From Terrimicrobiaceae bacterium (GTDB lineage Bacteria > Verrucomicrobiota > Verrucomicrobiia > Chthoniobacterales > JAATET01), in assembly GCA_028713285.1 (NCBI GenBank), contig JAQTOP010000013.1, positions 1-50,485 of the forward strand: a stretch of DNA of 50,485 nucleotides, given 5' to 3'. The notes under the pieces were generated by a model. The model was given only the letters and a program-made list of their open reading frames with translations, was not told the DNA's origin and did no database searches. The position numbers were made by a program, and so were the translations under genes. Within the stretch, counting starts at the first letter, position 1, and every line of letters begins with the position of its first letter. Below are positions 1-8,254 of the stretch, piece by piece.

Positions 1-2987
1 GCGGCGGCGTCGATGAGGAACGTGTAGGGAATGTGGAAGACGGTGAGGTGCTTTTGCTTCACCGCCTCCGGGATGCCCTCGATATTCGTGAGCTCGCCGT
101 CGAAGTATTTGATCTGGTCGCGCATCGCGTCGTCCCACAGGCCGAGCTGCTTGAGGTCGCGGACGAGTTCGCCGCTCAGGATCGTGAACTTGCCGCCGAG
201 GTTCTCCTTGACGAAGAGGTTCTTGAAATTCGGTTCGATGCAGGGCGTGGTGCCCGTGATGTTCGAGATCGTCGCGGTCGGCGCGATGGCGAGGACGTTG
301 CTGTTGCGCATGCCGTGGCGCTTGATTTTGTCGCGCACCGGCGTCCAATCCATCTTTCCGCCGCGCGGGACGTCGATCTTGATGCCGCGCTCGCGCTCGA
401 GCAGCTCGATGGTGTCCTGCGGGAGCAGGCCGCGGTCCCACTTCGACCCGCGGTAGGAGCTGTAGGCGCCGCGCTCGGCAGCCAGGTCGCTCGACGCCGA
501 GTAGGCGAAGTAGGCGATGGCCTCCATGAATTCGTCGTTGAATTCCACGGCCTCCGCGCTCGCGAAGGCGAGGCCGCGCTTGAAGAGGGCGTTTTGCAGG
601 CCCATCACGCCGAGGCCGATGGGGCGGTGCCGCAGGTTGCTGCGCCGGGCGGCCTCGGTGGGGTAGAAATTGATGTCGATGACGTTGTCGAGCGCGCGCA
701 CGGCGACGGTGATCGTCTCGCGAAGCAGGTCGAGGTCGAGTTCGCCATTGGCCTTCATGTGCGAGTCGAGGATGACGGAGCCGAGGTTGCAGACGGCGGT
801 CTCGTCCTCGCTGGTGTTCAGCGTGATCTCGGTGCAGAGGTTCGACGAATGAATGACGCCGGCGTGGTCCTGCGGGGACCGCACGTTGCACGGATCCTTG
901 AATGTGATCCATGGATGCCCGCTCTCGATGAGCATCTTGAGCATCGTCTTCCAGATTTCGAGCGCCTGGACTTTTTTGCCGAAGATTTTGCCTTCCGCGG
1001 CGAGCTGCTCGTAGTGAGCGTAGCGCTCCTCGAACTTGCGGCCGTAGAGATCGTGCAGGTCGGGCGTTTCATTCGCGCGGAAGAGCGTCCAATCCTGCCG
1101 GGCCTCCATGCGTTTCATGAACAGATCGGGCACCCAGTTCGCGGTGTTCAGATCGTGGCAGCGGCGGCGTTCGTCGCCGGTGTTCCGCCGCAGCTCGAGG
1201 AAGTCCTCGATGTCGTTGTGCCATGTCTCGAGGTAGGCGCAGCCCGACCCGCGCCGCTTGCCGCCCTGGTTGACGGCGACGAGCTGGTCGTTGTGGAGCT
1301 TGAGGAAGGGGATGACGCCCTGGCTCTCACCGTTCGTGCCCTTGATGTAGCCGCCGGTGCCGCGGACGGAGGTCCAGGAACCGCCGAGGCCGCCCGCCCA
1401 TTTCGAGAGGTAGGCATTCTCCGCGATGCCGCGCTGCATGATGGACTCGATCGAGTCATCGACCTTGTAGAGGTAGCAGCTCGAGAGCTGGCTGTGCGGC
1501 GTGCCGGCGTTGAAAAGCGTCGGCGTGCTCGAGCAGAAGCGGCGGCCTTTGTAGAGATTGTAAAGGCGCACGACCCATTCCTCGCGGTCCCTTGACGGGG
1601 GTGGGGTCCCCGTCTCCCCACCCGGTTCATCGACGAACAGACCCATCGCGACGCGCATCCAGAAAAACTGCGGCGTCTCGAGGCGGCGCGCGGTCTTGCG
1701 CGTCTTGTCCACGACGAGGTAGCGGTCATACAGCGTCTGGATGCCGAGGTAGTCGAAATCGAGATCGGCGGACGGGTCGAGGGCTTCGGCGAGTTTGTCG
1801 ATCTGGTAGCCGAGGAGCTTCGGGCTGAGGCGCTCGATGGTGACGCCGTGGCGCAGGTAGCTCTTGAACGCCTTGCGATGGGCGTCCTTGAGACCCTCGA
1901 TGCCGTCCTGCACGATGTCCCAGGGGAGGACTTCCTCGTAAATGTAGGTGAGCAGGATGCGGCCGGCGAACTTCGCGAAATCCGCGTCGCGCTCGATGAG
2001 GGATTTCGCGTTGAGGATGATCGTTTCGCGCAGGCTTTCCTCGGTCGTCTCCGCGCCAATGGAGCGGCGAAGCTCGCGCTCGATGTGGCCGGCGTCGATG
2101 TTCAACTCGAGGCCGATCGTGGCGAACTGGATGCGGCGTTTGAGGTCCGCGCCATCCCAGAAGACGCTCTGCCCATCGGCCTTGCGAACGACGACCAGCG
2201 AATCCTGCTGCGGCTCGTCGTCGGACGGACGCGCCGCGTCCTCCTCGCGCTGCCGGCTGCGATGGGCGCGGTAGAGAATGTAACTCTCGGCGACCTTGTA
2301 GAAGCCGCTGCGCATGAGTTCCTCCTGCACGAGATCCTGGACGTCCTCGATATTGATGAACGCGCGGTCGCCGTGGCGGGCGCGGTCCGTAATCGCGCGG
2401 GCGACGCGGGCGGCGGGCTCGGCGTCCTCGCGCACGGAGAGGAATGCCTTGCGGACGGCGGTCTCGATTTTGTCTTCGATCCACGGCACGACGGAGCCGT
2501 TGCGGCGGATGAGGCGGACGTTCGTCGGCGGCGCGTCGCTGTCGATCGTCGCGCGCACGCCGCCCTTCGCGGAGCGGCTGAAGACGAGGCTCTTCGCGAC
2601 GTCGTGGGCGTCGTTTTCGATGAGCGCCTTTTCGATGAGCAGCGAGAGGTCGTTCTCGGAGAGCTTGAGCGAACGTCCGTCGGTGACCTGGTCGGCAAGC
2701 TTTTCGGCGACGGAGTGCGCGACGCTCGCGACGAGACCGCGGTTCGTCTCGTTGAAAATATCGCCCTGTTCGCGCGACAGCAGGAGGTCGGTGAGCGCGT
2801 TGCCGATCTCATCGGCGACGTCGGCGAGGTTGAAGACATGCTCCTCGGCGCCGCGGGTGACCTTGATCTCGGGTCGTTCGAGCGCGGGTAGCACCTCGCG
2901 CCAGGCGAAGTCCGGTTTCTGTTCGCGCGGTGTGGTGACGAGGCGCTTGAGGGCGAGGTCTTCTTCGAGAGTGACTTTGCGGATCAT
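1..2987 (-). CDS. nrdA: Ribonucleoside-diphosphate reductase class I, alpha subunit (C-terminus outside window)
   Basis: Catalytic subunit that reduces ribonucleoside diphosphates to deoxyribonucleotides in the cytoplasm, working with NrdB encoded just upstream. About 995 residues are inside the window; the C-terminus, with the last redox cysteines, lies beyond base 1. I read an N-terminal region with one degenerate and one clear ATP-cone (RLIRRNGSVVPW, then KIETAVRKAF). Next come STPTLFNAGTPHSQLSSCY with the first active-site Cys, NLCTEI with the radical Cys (about bases 800-840), and APTATISNITGTT (bases 241-300). The start is ATG at 2987, 79 bases after the nrdB stop, so the order is nrdB-nrdA. 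The multi-cone N-terminus and the sequence style resemble Chlamydia NrdA. Family call is certain; the Chlamydia-like grouping is inferred. Confidence 0.96.
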   Translation of the reverse strand, partial: MIRKVTLEEDLALKRLVTTPREQKPDFAWREVLPALERPEIKVTRGAEEHVFNLADVADEIGNALTDLLLSREQGDIFNETNRGLVASVAHSVAEKLADQVTDGRSLKLSENDLSLLIEKALIENDAHDVAKSLVFSRSAKGGVRATIDSDAPPTNVRLIRRNGSVVPWIEDKIETAVRKAFLSVREDAEPAARVARAITDRARHGDRAFINIEDVQDLVQEELMRSGFYKVAESYILYRAHRSRQREEDAARPSDDEPQQDSLVVVRKADGQSVFWDGADLKRRIQFATIGLELNIDAGHIERELRRSIGAETTEESLRETIILNAKSLIERDADFAKFAGRILLTYIYEEVLPWDIVQDGIEGLKDAHRKAFKSYLRHGVTIERLSPKLLGYQIDKLAEALDPSADLDFDYLGIQTLYDRYLVVDKTRKTARRLETPQFFWMRVAMGLFVDEPGGETGTPPPSRDREEWVVRLYNLYKGRRFCSSTPTLFNAGTPHSQLSSCYLYKVDDSIESIMQRGIAENAYLSKWAGGLGGSWTSVRGTGGYIKGTNGESQGVIPFLKLHNDQLVAVNQGGKRRGSGCAYLETWHNDIEDFLELRRNTGDERRRCHDLNTANWVPDLFMKRMEARQDWTLFRANETPDLHDLYGRKFEERYAHYEQLAAEGKIFGKKVQALEIWKTMLKMLIESGHPWITFKDPCNVRSPQDHAGVIHSSNLCTEITLNTSEDETAVCNLGSVILDSHMKANGELDLDLLRETITVAVRALDNVIDINFYPTEAARRSNLRHRPIGLGVMGLQNALFKRGLAFASAEAVEFNDEFMEAIAYFAYSASSDLAAERGAYSSYRGSKWDRGLLPQDTIELLERERGIKIDVPRGGKMDWTPVRDKIKRHGMRNSNVLAIAPTATISNITGTTPCIEPNFKNLFVKENLGGKFTILSGELVRDLKQLGLWDDAMRDQIKYFDGELTNIEGIPEAVKQKHLTVFHIPYTFLIDAA

Positions 2988-3066
2988 GGGACTTGGAATG
3001 TGGAAACCGGATGGATGGGCGGGTCAGGTCGATGGGCTTTTGCTTCGGCGAATCATCGGCCCGCTC

Positions 3067-4161
3067 TCAAAGTTCGTCGTCATTTGCGTCCTTGATGGAT
3101 GCGCCGCGGCGGTAGTCGGTGACGCGGCTCTCGAAGAAATTCGATTCCTTGCGCAGGTCCATCATTTCGGCGAGCCAGGGGAGGGGATTCGGGATCGGGC
3201 CGTTGAGCGGCTCGAGGCCGACGCCTTCGAGGCGGCGGTCGCCGATGTAATCGATGTAGGTGAGGAATTCCTCCTTCGTGAGACCGACCGCGGAGACGGG
3301 CAGGCAGTCGGCGATGAAGTCCTTTTCGAGCCGGACGCCCTCCCGCATCGTATCGCGGAGATCCCGGCGGAAATCCTCGGTCCAGATTTCCGGATTCTCG
3401 TCGATGAGGTCCATGAGCAGGTTGCGGAAGACCTCGATGTGGTTGCTCTCGTCGCGCAGCGTGTAGCTGAACATCTGGCCGATCCCGGGGAATTTCGTCT
3501 GGCGGTATAGCGCGAGCACCATGCCGAAGAGGCCGTAGAATTGCGTGCCTTCCATGCACTGGCCGAAGAGAAAGATGTTTTTTGCAAGAGCCTGCTTGTT
3601 TTCCAGCACGGTGAGGTCCATGTCACGGCGCAGGGCGCGGCTGTTCGAGACGACGAACTCGGTCTTCTGCTTGATCGTGTCGATATCCTCGAACATCGCC
3701 TCGCACTCGTGCGGATTGATGCCGAGCGAGCTGATCATATAGACGAGCGAATCCGCGTGGATGTTCTCCTCGTGCGCGTGGCGCCCGAGCACGAGCTTGA
3801 GTTCCGGAGCGGTGACGAGTTCGCGCACGACATGTTGGATGTTGTCGCCCACGATGCCTTCGGCGGCGGAGAAGTAGCCGATTGCCATCTTGATGATCCA
3901 GCGATCCGTCTCGGAGATGCGACCGGTCGCGTCGCGCCATTGCTCGATGTCGCGCTGCATCTGGATGTCCTCGGGCTCCCAGTGATTCGCCTTCATCGTC
4001 TTGTAGAGGTCGTAGGCCCATCCGTATTTGACCGGCAGGATGTTGAAAAACATCGTCTCGCGGCCATTGATCACACGTTTTGCGGCGTAGGCGCTCTCGG
4101 CCTTGTCGCGGTCGAGGACGAAGGTGCGGTCTCCGAGCTGGATGGTGGTGGTTTGGGCCAT
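3067..4161 (-). CDS. nrdB: Ribonucleoside-diphosphate reductase class I, beta subunit, Leu at the radical-Tyr position
   Basis: Ferritin-like subunit that holds the dimetal cofactor which starts radical chemistry in NrdA. From the start chosen here (MAQTTT, 364 aa; a longer frame begins at 4200 but adds a non-conserved leader) the metal ligands read as E101, E132, H135, E204, E238 and H241. In E. coli NrdB the radical Tyr lies four residues after the ligand His of ExxH. Here EENIHADSL puts Leu139 there. The first ligand is Glu rather than Asp, as in Chlamydia. The C-terminal part (ENPEIWT, DCLP, DRRLE, SNFFESRV) also resembles the chlamydial protein. This fits the R2c/class Ic group, known for a Mn/Fe cofactor instead of a tyrosyl radical; the metal content is inference. 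It is first in an operon with nrdA. Confidence 0.96.
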   Translation of the reverse strand: MAQTTTIQLGDRTFVLDRDKAESAYAAKRVINGRETMFFNILPVKYGWAYDLYKTMKANHWEPEDIQMQRDIEQWRDATGRISETDRWIIKMAIGYFSAAEGIVGDNIQHVVRELVTAPELKLVLGRHAHEENIHADSLVYMISSLGINPHECEAMFEDIDTIKQKTEFVVSNSRALRRDMDLTVLENKQALAKNIFLFGQCMEGTQFYGLFGMVLALYRQTKFPGIGQMFSYTLRDESNHIEVFRNLLMDLIDENPEIWTEDFRRDLRDTMREGVRLEKDFIADCLPVSAVGLTKEEFLTYIDYIGDRRLEGVGLEPLNGPIPNPLPWLAEMMDLRKESNFFESRVTDYRRGASIKDANDDEL

Positions 4162-4284
4162 TGGCGAATTTGATGGATGAAAGTTTCTCCCGGACGGCAT
4201 CCGAAAACGCCGTCCGTTCGCACATTTGGGGCAATCTACACCCGCCTACTCCCCGGCGCGCAAACGCCCCCAATCTGCCCGAAG

Positions 4285-4314
4285 AATATGCCTGGATTCG
4301 CTCGACGGAGTCAA
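4285..4314 (-). promoter_or_regulatory. Candidate promoter of nrdBA
   Basis: On the minus strand TTGACT (4314-4309) is followed after 18 bases by CATATT (4290-4285), a reasonable sigma-70-type pair about 120 bases upstream of the nrdB ATG. It lies just downstream of the two palindromes proposed as NrdR boxes. Read by eye only. Confidence 0.45.
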
Positions 4315-4321
4315 CGATAAT

Positions 4322-4367
4322 CCACTTCCTATTGTGGAAATTCTTCACAACCACTCTATATGTTGTG
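4322..4367. promoter_or_regulatory. Probable NrdR operator pair upstream of nrdB
   Basis: Two palindromic elements lie about 30 bases apart, centre to centre. Box 1 (4322-4337) is CCACTTCCTATTGTGG, with CAC and GTG arms around 8 bases as in the known 16-bp NrdR box. Box 2 (4352-4367) is CACTCTATATGTTGTG, an AT-rich centre flanked by AACCAC and GTGGTT; its spacing between CAC and GTG is 10, so it is a poorer match. NrdR normally binds paired boxes about three helical turns apart in front of ribonucleotide reductase genes, which fits the position. The nrdR gene itself is not in the window. Confidence 0.6.
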
Positions 4368-4371
4368 GTTC

Positions 4372-4380
4372 TGTGAATAA
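4372..4380 (-). promoter_or_regulatory. Single DnaA-box match
   Basis: The minus strand reads TTATTCACA, an exact match to the DnaA-box pattern TTATNCACA, next to the proposed NrdR boxes. DnaA is known to act on nrdAB in E. coli, but a single 9-mer can occur by chance. The whole gene-free stretch 4162-4458 otherwise shows only the promoter and palindromes listed. Confidence 0.3.
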
Positions 4381-4458
4381 AATGCGAATTAAAGGTTGAC
4401 GCGAAAGGGAGCAAGGCGGCCGCCTCCTGTGTGGAACGGACGATTTGCGGGGCGAGGA

Positions 4459-4869
4459 TCAGCCGTTCCAGCGAAAAACGACGGCCTTTTCGACGTCGGG
4501 ATGCAGGCTCAAAGCGACCGGGCAGGTGCGCGCCGCATGTTCGAGTCCGGCGCAATCGGGGTGACCGGCCGGCAGGGGCAGGTCGAAGTCCACCTCGATC
4601 CGCGCGATCCGCCGCGGCGGCTCGGACGACATGATTTTACGCACCTTGAGCTTCGTTCCTGCGAGATCGAGGCCCTTCTTTTGCGCGATGATGCCCATGA
4701 CGGTCATCATGCAGACGCCGAGCGAGGTCGCGCAGAGGTCGGTGGGGCTGAATGCCGCGCCGCGCCCATGGTTATCGACCGGGGCGTCGGTTTCGATGCG
4801 GGCCCCCGAGGGGCCGTGGACCGCTTCGCAGTGCAGCTCCCCCTGATACGTGATGGCGAATTCGACCAT
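4459..4869 (-). CDS. OsmC/Ohr-family protein
   Basis: Predicted cytoplasmic thiol peroxidase-like protein of the OsmC family, 136 aa, the usual length. The family detoxifies organic hydroperoxides with two cysteines. Here C53 (in LGVCMMT) and C116 (in ARTCPV) sit in the conserved places, and SPTDLCATSLG is typical of the OsmC/YhfA branch. ATG at 4869 lies 7 bases after the stop of the thioredoxin-like gene, so the two are probably co-transcribed, which suits a thiol-redox role. Whether it is an active peroxidase or a YhfA-like protein cannot be told from sequence alone. Confidence 0.88.
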   Translation of the reverse strand: MVEFAITYQGELHCEAVHGPSGARIETDAPVDNHGRGAAFSPTDLCATSLGVCMMTVMGIIAQKKGLDLAGTKLKVRKIMSSEPPRRIARIEVDFDLPLPAGHPDCAGLEHAARTCPVALSLHPDVEKAVVFRWNG

Positions 4870-4876
4870 GGGGAAA

Positions 4877-5599
4877 TCAAAGCGCTTCCGCCGGCGGGGT
4901 CTTCTTGAAGATTTCCTCCGCCTTTTTTAGAAAATCGTCCGTGGAGAGGTCGTCATTGACCTGGAGGAGGCGATTGCCGTCCGCATCCACGAGCACCATG
5001 GCCGGAATGTATCCCCAGTTGCTGCGTGGGATATCGGCGGCGTGCTTTTGATCGAGCGGGAGGGCGGGCCACGGCATCCGCATCTCCTTCATGTAAGCGA
5101 TTTCGTCCTCCAGGGTCTTGTCGCTCGGAGAGAGAATCACTTCGAAGCTGGAGTTCCTTCCCTTCATCTTTCGGTAGAACTGGATGAGGTCCGGCGTGAA
5201 GCGATGGCAGGGGCCGCACCACGAGGCGGAGTAGTAGAAGAGGTAGTATTTCGGCGGGCCGGGATCTGCCGCAAGCTCATGCGGCTTTCCCCGGTCGTCG
5301 ATCAGCTTGCCGGCGAGGGCGGCGGGAATTTTCGCGGATGCAGCGGCGGCCGGGCTCCCGGCTGCGGAAGGATCCGTCGCAGGGACATTCTTCTCGATCC
5401 ATTGGAGGTCCGCGTCGCTGAGGAGGCTCTTGTCCACGACCTGGGAGCGGCCATTCGGGAGGATGAGGGTGACCCTGCCGGCGTCCGCGTGTTGGAAGGT
5501 CGCTGTGATCGTGGCGGTGCCGTCCTTGCTGGTCCAAACGCGGGGCTCTGCGTGGAGGACGGTTGTGGCCGCTATCGCGAGGCAGAGAAAATGACGCAT
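4877..5599 (-). CDS. Exported SHD1-like plus thioredoxin-like (TlpA/nucleoredoxin type) protein
   Basis: A 240-aa protein with a signal peptide (about residues 1-17, ending LHA). Residues about 19-70 form a small beta-rich domain (RVWTSKDGTATITATF ... LLSDADLQWIEK) like the SHD1 domain common in Planctomycetes and Verrucomicrobia. An Ala/Pro-rich linker follows, then a thioredoxin fold with the redox motif WCGPC at 127-131. It probably reduces or exchanges disulfides in the periplasm. The frame stays open far upstream (to 6352), but that part is a shadow of the helicase gene; ATG 5599 gives a clean signal peptide. The OsmC-like gene follows after 7 bases. Confidence 0.88.
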   Translation of the reverse strand: MRHFLCLAIAATTVLHAEPRVWTSKDGTATITATFQHADAGRVTLILPNGRSQVVDKSLLSDADLQWIEKNVPATDPSAAGSPAAAASAKIPAALAGKLIDDRGKPHELAADPGPPKYYLFYYSASWCGPCHRFTPDLIQFYRKMKGRNSSFEVILSPSDKTLEDEIAYMKEMRMPWPALPLDQKHAADIPRSNWGYIPAMVLVDADGNRLLQVNDDLSTDDFLKKAEEIFKKTPPAEAL

Positions 5600-5700
5600 G
5601 GGAATCTGACGGTGGTCCGCGGATTGTAGAAAATCCGGCGTTCCTCGTGCAAGACCGGCGTCGTGAATCCGGGCGTCGCGTGATCGGGGCTTGCAGCAGG

Positions 5701-6933
5701 CTAGCGCCGGCGCTTCTTGCTTACGCCGCCAAATTTTGTGCCCTTGTGCGTGCGCACGCCCTTTGCGCCCTTGAGCACGGCCGTCACGCGCGCTTCGTCG
5801 AAGACCGCGGAATAGACGTAGTCGAAGCCCTCGAGTTTCGTGCGTTCGACCTTCTGGCCGATGAAGCGCTCGATGTCTTTCACGTGCGGCAGTTCCTCGG
5901 CGGTCATGATCGTGAACGCGTCGCCCGTCGCCTCCGCCCTGCCGGTGCGGCCGATCCGGTGGACGTAATCCTCTGGATGTTGCGGCACGTCGTAATTGAT
6001 GACGTGGCTCACGCCGGCGATGTCGATGCCGCGCGCGGCGATGTCGGTGGCGACCATCACCTCGTATTTTCCGCTCTTGAAGCCTTCCAGCGCGTCGATG
6101 CGCTCCTGCTGGGTGCGATTCGAATGGAGAACGGCAACGGAATGCTTCTCGTCCTTGAGTTTGCGGGCGATGCGGTCCGCGCCTTCCTTGGTGCGCGAGA
6201 AAATGAGCACGCTGTGGAAATCGGTGGCCTCCAGCAGCGCGATGAGCAGGTCGAATTTCTGGTCCGCGGCGACCGGATAGATCGCGTGGGTGACGGTCTC
6301 GGCGGGCGACCGGCGCTCGCCGATCTCGATCTTCTCGGGATTGCGCAGGCACCAGGTCGCGAGGCGCTGGATTTCATCCGGGACCGTGGCGGAGAAGAGG
6401 AGCGTCTGGCGCTCGGTGGCGCATTTCTCGATGATGCGGCGCACATCGGGGAGGAAGCCCATGTCGAGCATGCGGTCCACTTCGTCGAGCACGAGCACAT
6501 TGATGCGGTCGAGCTTGACCTCGCCCTGCTCCATGAAATCGAGCAGGCGGCCCGGCGTGGCGCACACGATGTCCGCACCCGCCTTGAGCTCCTCGCGCTG
6601 TTTGCCGTAGCCGACGCCGCCGTAGAGGCAGGTGACGCCAATGTGCATGAATCGCGCGTAGTCGCGGAAGGCGGTCTCGACCTGCATCGCCAGTTCGCGC
6701 GTGGGCTCGAGCACGAGGCAGCGCGGGTGGCCGTGGCCATTGCCGAGGCGGCTGAGGATGGGCAGCGCGAAGGCGCCGGTTTTGCCGGTGCCGGTCTGGG
6801 CGGATGCGATGAGATCCCTGCTTTCGAGCACGACGGGAAACGATCGCAATTGAATGGGGCTCGGATCGATATAGCCCATCCGTTGCGCACCGTGAACGAC
6901 GGCGTCCGAGAGCCCTAAACCTTGAAACGACAT
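5701..6933 (-). CDS. DEAD-box-family ATP-dependent RNA helicase (RhlE-like)
   Basis: A 410-aa RNA helicase core with little extra sequence. Visible motifs: Q-motif Gln28, motif I AQTGTGKT (45-52), Ia PTREL (78-82), Ib TPGR (126-129), motif II DEVD (150-153), motif III SAT (181-183), IV-V ATDIAARGID and VI HRIGRTGR. Motif II reads DEVD instead of DEAD, a tolerated change. The C-terminus is basic (GGVSKKRRR), as in RhlE-type proteins, and probably contacts RNA. Likely roles are ribosome assembly or mRNA turnover. It is transcribed away from the J-domain gene. Exact RhlE/DbpA subgroup is not settled. Confidence 0.95.
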   Translation of the reverse strand: MSFQGLGLSDAVVHGAQRMGYIDPSPIQLRSFPVVLESRDLIASAQTGTGKTGAFALPILSRLGNGHGHPRCLVLEPTRELAMQVETAFRDYARFMHIGVTCLYGGVGYGKQREELKAGADIVCATPGRLLDFMEQGEVKLDRINVLVLDEVDRMLDMGFLPDVRRIIEKCATERQTLLFSATVPDEIQRLATWCLRNPEKIEIGERRSPAETVTHAIYPVAADQKFDLLIALLEATDFHSVLIFSRTKEGADRIARKLKDEKHSVAVLHSNRTQQERIDALEGFKSGKYEVMVATDIAARGIDIAGVSHVINYDVPQHPEDYVHRIGRTGRAEATGDAFTIMTAEELPHVKDIERFIGQKVERTKLEGFDYVYSAVFDEARVTAVLKGAKGVRTHKGTKFGGVSKKRRR

Positions 6934-7030
6934 AAATGCAAACGACGAATGTGGCGGCGATGCATGGGGGTGTCGAAGGAAAAATCGGTCGGGCGTGCGC
7001 TTGCGGGCCGATTGTGCGAACGTCCGCTCG

Positions 7031-7633
7031 ATGGATGCATTCGACCTGCTTGGCCTGCGACGCCGTCCCTGGCTCGACCCCGCTGCGGTGCGGGAGAGTT
7101 TTCAGGAGCGCGCCCGCGCGCTGCATCCCGACGCACCCCGCGGCGATTCCGATGCCTTCGCGCGCCTGAACGCCGCGCACCGCGAATTGAATCATCCGGC
7201 ATCGCGACTGCGCCTGCTCGTTCCGGCGGCGGCGATTCCAGCGACGCCTCCCGACATCGAATTGGGCTTTCGGATCGGCGCATTCCTCCGGGAAGGCGAC
7301 GCCCTCCTTCGACGGCATCGCGAGGCGAAGGGCCCCCTCGCTTGCGCGCTGCTTGCGGGAGAAATCGCGAAGGCCCGGCGCGAGGCAGACGAGCTTTCGG
7401 GCGAGGTGGAGGCCCGGATCGCCGCGAGCGAGGCGCTGTTGTGCGCGCTCGATGCGGGCTGGCCGGATGTGGCGGAGGAGGATATTGCGGCGCTCGCTGG
7501 AGCGTTCACGTTTCTCGACCGCTGGTCGGCGCAACTGCTCGAGCGGCGGGTGGCGTTGCAAATAATGAGCGGCGGCCATCGGAGCGTAACGAAGATGGAC
7601 GAAGTCAAAGCGCCGCCTTCCAATTCTGGTTGA
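7031..7633 (+). CDS. J-domain co-chaperone, HscB-like
   Basis: A 200-aa cytoplasmic protein starting at ATG 7031 (an in-frame ATG at 6995 adds 12 unconserved residues). Residues 1-60 form a J-domain with the HPD tripeptide at 32-34, which stimulates Hsp70 ATPase. The rest is helical (AKGPLACALLAGEIAKARREADE), similar in length and layout to HscB, which hands Fe-S scaffold protein to HscA. No isc or suf genes are in view, so the Fe-S role is inference; a generic J-protein is possible. Its stop overlaps the next start by one base (TGATG). Confidence 0.75.
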   Translation: MDAFDLLGLRRRPWLDPAAVRESFQERARALHPDAPRGDSDAFARLNAAHRELNHPASRLRLLVPAAAIPATPPDIELGFRIGAFLREGDALLRRHREAKGPLACALLAGEIAKARREADELSGEVEARIAASEALLCALDAGWPDVAEEDIAALAGAFTFLDRWSAQLLERRVALQIMSGGHRSVTKMDEVKAPPSNSG

Positions 7634-8232
7634 TGCTGATTCAGGCAACCGTCCTCATTTTCGCAGGCGCGGAGGAGCTCGATGTATTCGGGCCCTACGA
7701 GGTGTTGTGCGCGGCCCGGCTCGCCGGAGCCGGGATCGAGACGTCGCTTGCGACCGTCGGTGAACCGGGGCCGGTGCGGCTCGCGCACGGGACGACGGTG
7801 ATTTCGCCGGGCAGATTTGACCGCGCCGATCTCCTCGTGGTGCCAGGCGGCGGTTGGGCGAATCGTTCCGCAGCCGGCGCCCGCTCAGAAGCGGAGAATC
7901 CCGCCACCCTCGCCGCGTTGCGGACCGCGCATGCCGCTGGCACGGTCATCGCGGGAGTCTGCACGGGCGCAATGCTGCTGGCGCGAGCGGGTCTGCTCGC
8001 GCGCCGGCCCGCCATCACGCACCATTCCGCCGTCGAGGACTTGCGAGCGAGCGGGGCGACGATCACCGGGGCGCGCGTCGTCGATGATGGCGACGTGGTC
8101 ACATGCGGAGGCGTCACGGCGGGCATCGACCTGGCGCTTTGGCTCGTCGAGCGGTTCTGCGGTGCTGCGTGCGCCGCGCGGACGGCCGCTTACCTGGAAT
8201 ACGAGCGCCGCGGCGAGGTCCGGCGCGGGTGA
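7633..8232 (+). CDS. DJ-1/PfpI-family protein
   Basis: A 199-aa protein of the class I glutamine amidotransferase-like (DJ-1/PfpI) fold. The nucleophile-elbow Cys is C110 in AGVCTGAMLLA, preceded by LLVVPGGGW, which supplies the oxyanion side. Members act as glyoxalases, deglycases or isonitrile hydratases, or form the sensor half of AraC-type regulators; no DNA-binding domain is fused here. ATG 7633 overlaps the stop of the J-domain gene, which suggests translational coupling. The substrate cannot be inferred. Confidence 0.85.
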   Translation: MLIQATVLIFAGAEELDVFGPYEVLCAARLAGAGIETSLATVGEPGPVRLAHGTTVISPGRFDRADLLVVPGGGWANRSAAGARSEAENPATLAALRTAHAAGTVIAGVCTGAMLLARAGLLARRPAITHHSAVEDLRASGATITGARVVDDGDVVTCGGVTAGIDLALWLVERFCGAACAARTAAYLEYERRGEVRRG

Positions 8233-8254
8233 CGCTTCCCGGCGCTGGAGAAAA

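Noticed and set aside
33-1595. Long plus-strand open frame opposite nrdA (520 codons)
   Set aside because: It is antisense to clear NrdA motifs; its Val/Ala/Glu-rich text is typical of the reverse of GC-rich genes.
5701-6933. DEVD in place of DEAD as a loss of helicase function
   Set aside because: The catalytic Asp-Glu is kept and this change is tolerated in the family.
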